Source of the DNA: Argentina anserina
Lineage: Eukaryota; Streptophyta; Magnoliopsida; Rosales; Rosaceae
DNA: 64,000 nucleotides
Assembly: GCF_933775445.1 (NCBI RefSeq)
Contig: NC_065877.1
Span: forward strand, 62,001 to 126,000
Direction: 5' to 3'
This document shows, piece after piece, positions 62,877 through 64,000 of this stretch (positions are counted from its first letter, which is position 1; every line of letters starts with the position of its first letter). The notes beneath the pieces were generated by a model. That model ran no database searches and was not told the origin of the DNA. It was given only the letters and a program-made list of their open reading frames with translations. The translations under genes and the position numbers were made by a program.

Positions 62877-64000
62877 ATGGAGGTTCATCTTGGAAGGTTT
62901 AGCTCAACAGTTATCTTATCCCCCAAAGCTTCGAATAGTAGTACTACTAGACCAGCACACTTACCCTGCAAGTCCTCCTATTCTCCTCGCGCTTCTCGTA
63001 TCTTAGCTTCCGCGCCTTCTCGATTCTCTCCTTCTGGTTCGTTCCTTCCTCGAAAGAGGCCTATTCTTTTTTGTGTGCATATTTCCGAATTGGGTATTAA
63101 GCTTATTCAAATTGCTCTTATGGTTTCAGTTTTATATGCGACACCGGAGAGTCAAGTAAGCGCGGAGGAACGAGAATGGGCAATGCAAGATTTTTATACA
63201 TTGAGAAGAGAGGTTGAAATTGCTGCAGAACGTGTTCATGAGATAAGAGCTTCTGCTTGTCTCCAACAGTTGGAAAATGAAGTTGCCGAGTTGGAATCCA
63301 AAGCAGCTGATACCTCCTTTTGGGATGATCGAGCTATGGCTCAAGAGAACCTTTTGGCCCTCACCGATGTCAAAGACCGAATCAAATCCCTTACTGACTT
63401 CAAAACACTGGTCTATATATCATCCATGCAAAAACTCTCTAATGTTTTCTTCTTTTTCACTGCAATAGCTGATGGGTGTATAACTAATTACCCTGTTTAA
63501 CTCAAGTAAATTGGATGTGTTTAGAATCAAAACTTGAGAGAACACAAGTAAAAGGAATAATAGTTGTTTGTGTCCTATTCTGTTGTACTGGACTTTGACA
63601 TTGTTCCTGCTAGGCTTGTATGCTATTATTCCTTTAGCAACATAATTTCTTGTTGCCTATTAAAACACTGCTTCACACACACACACACATTAAGTACCCA
63701 TCTGAGAGATCATAAAGCGAGCTACTTCTAAGCAGCATTGCACCTTAAAATGCACTGGATGCAGGTTGAAGATGCAGAAACAATAGTCAAGCTAACTGAA
63801 GAGATGGACTCCACAGATAATGCGCTTCTTGAAGAGGCTTCCAGTATCATTAAGGAATTGAACAAGGCTATGGATCGGTTTGAGTTGACTCAACTTCTTT
63901 CAGGGCCTTATGACAAAGAAGGTGCAGTTATTTCTATTACAGCCGGTGCTGGAGGTACTGACGCACAGGTAACAACAATAATATGTGCAAAGCAAGAGCA
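62877..64000 (+). CDS. PRFB1: Peptide chain release factor 2, chloroplastic (PrfB/HCF109-like), 5' part
   Basis: Plastid class-I release factor reading UGA/UAA, needed in Arabidopsis (HCF109) for stability of UGA-ending plastid mRNAs. The exons visible are 62877-63036, 63130-63410 and 63765-63968. The gene then runs off the right edge. Residues 1-55 or so are Ser/Arg/Pro-rich with few acidic residues, a transit peptide. The mature part begins near EWAMQDFYTLRREVEIA, followed by the coiled domain 1 (TSFWDDR, DAETIVKLTEEMDS) and ITAGAGGTDAQ. The GGQ and SPF-type anticodon regions lie outside the window. Intron 1 (63037-63129) is 93 nt, a multiple of three with no stop. The spliced product fits the family alignment better than the read-through. 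The frame opens upstream in CTG/GTG codons, but the ATG at 62877 is the first Met. Confidence 0.92.

Overview
This is nuclear DNA of a flowering plant. The window is AT-rich, its genes are densely split by GT-AG introns of 80 bp to 2 kb, it holds MITE-like and retrotransposon debris, and it encodes plant-only proteins: FLOWERING LOCUS T (FT), a two-AP2 BABY BOOM/PLETHORA factor, FAR1-domain proteins, a plastid release factor and plastid phosphoglycolate phosphatase. The protein sequences look like those of a rosid eudicot, most plausibly Rosaceae. That assignment is inference from memory of related sequences, not from a search.

Layout, left to right: (1) FAS1, CAF-1 large subunit, minus strand, N-terminal part only, running off the left edge. 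(2) An intergenic and promoter region of about 3.6 kb containing a hAT-like MITE. (3) FT, plus strand, 4 exons, with a 2.1-kb intron 2 and a near-perfect long inverted repeat 160 bp after its stop. (4) A decayed Ty1/Copia fragment and unclassified repeat-like DNA (11.2-14.3 kb). (5) Phosphoglycolate phosphatase PGLP, plus, 11 exons. (6) An ARIADNE RBR ubiquitin ligase, plus, 15 exons. (7) Gamma-tubulin complex protein 2, minus, 19 exons, one intron with a GC donor. (8) A TMEM62-like membrane metallophosphoesterase, minus. (9) A Ycf20/NPQ7-like plastid protein, plus, with a TIR element in its intron. (10) Two tandem short FAR1-domain genes, minus, whose start codons are both split by an intron. 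(11) A repeat-bearing intergenic stretch of about 5 kb. (12) A BABY BOOM-like AP2 gene, plus, 8 exons. (13) An LCAT3-type phospholipase A1, minus, 11 exons. (14) 60S ribosomal protein L38, minus, divergent from (15) plastid release factor 2 (PrfB/HCF109-like), plus, running off the right edge.

These are independent housekeeping and developmental genes, not an operon or a single pathway. Local relationships that matter are the FAS1-FT adjacency (also known in Arabidopsis), the FAR1-domain tandem pair, the head-to-head RPL38/PrfB pair with ribosomal-protein promoter elements between them, and the metallophosphoesterase/Ycf20-like divergent pair. From remembered Arabidopsis locus numbers, the window looks like an interleave of several Arabidopsis segments, as expected if Arabidopsis fractionated after genome duplication.

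All exon models were built by hand from splice consensus, phase bookkeeping and remembered family alignments. No transcript evidence or database search was available. No CRISPR, rRNA or intact tRNA gene was seen. The most unusual single structure is the long hairpin just 3' of FT.
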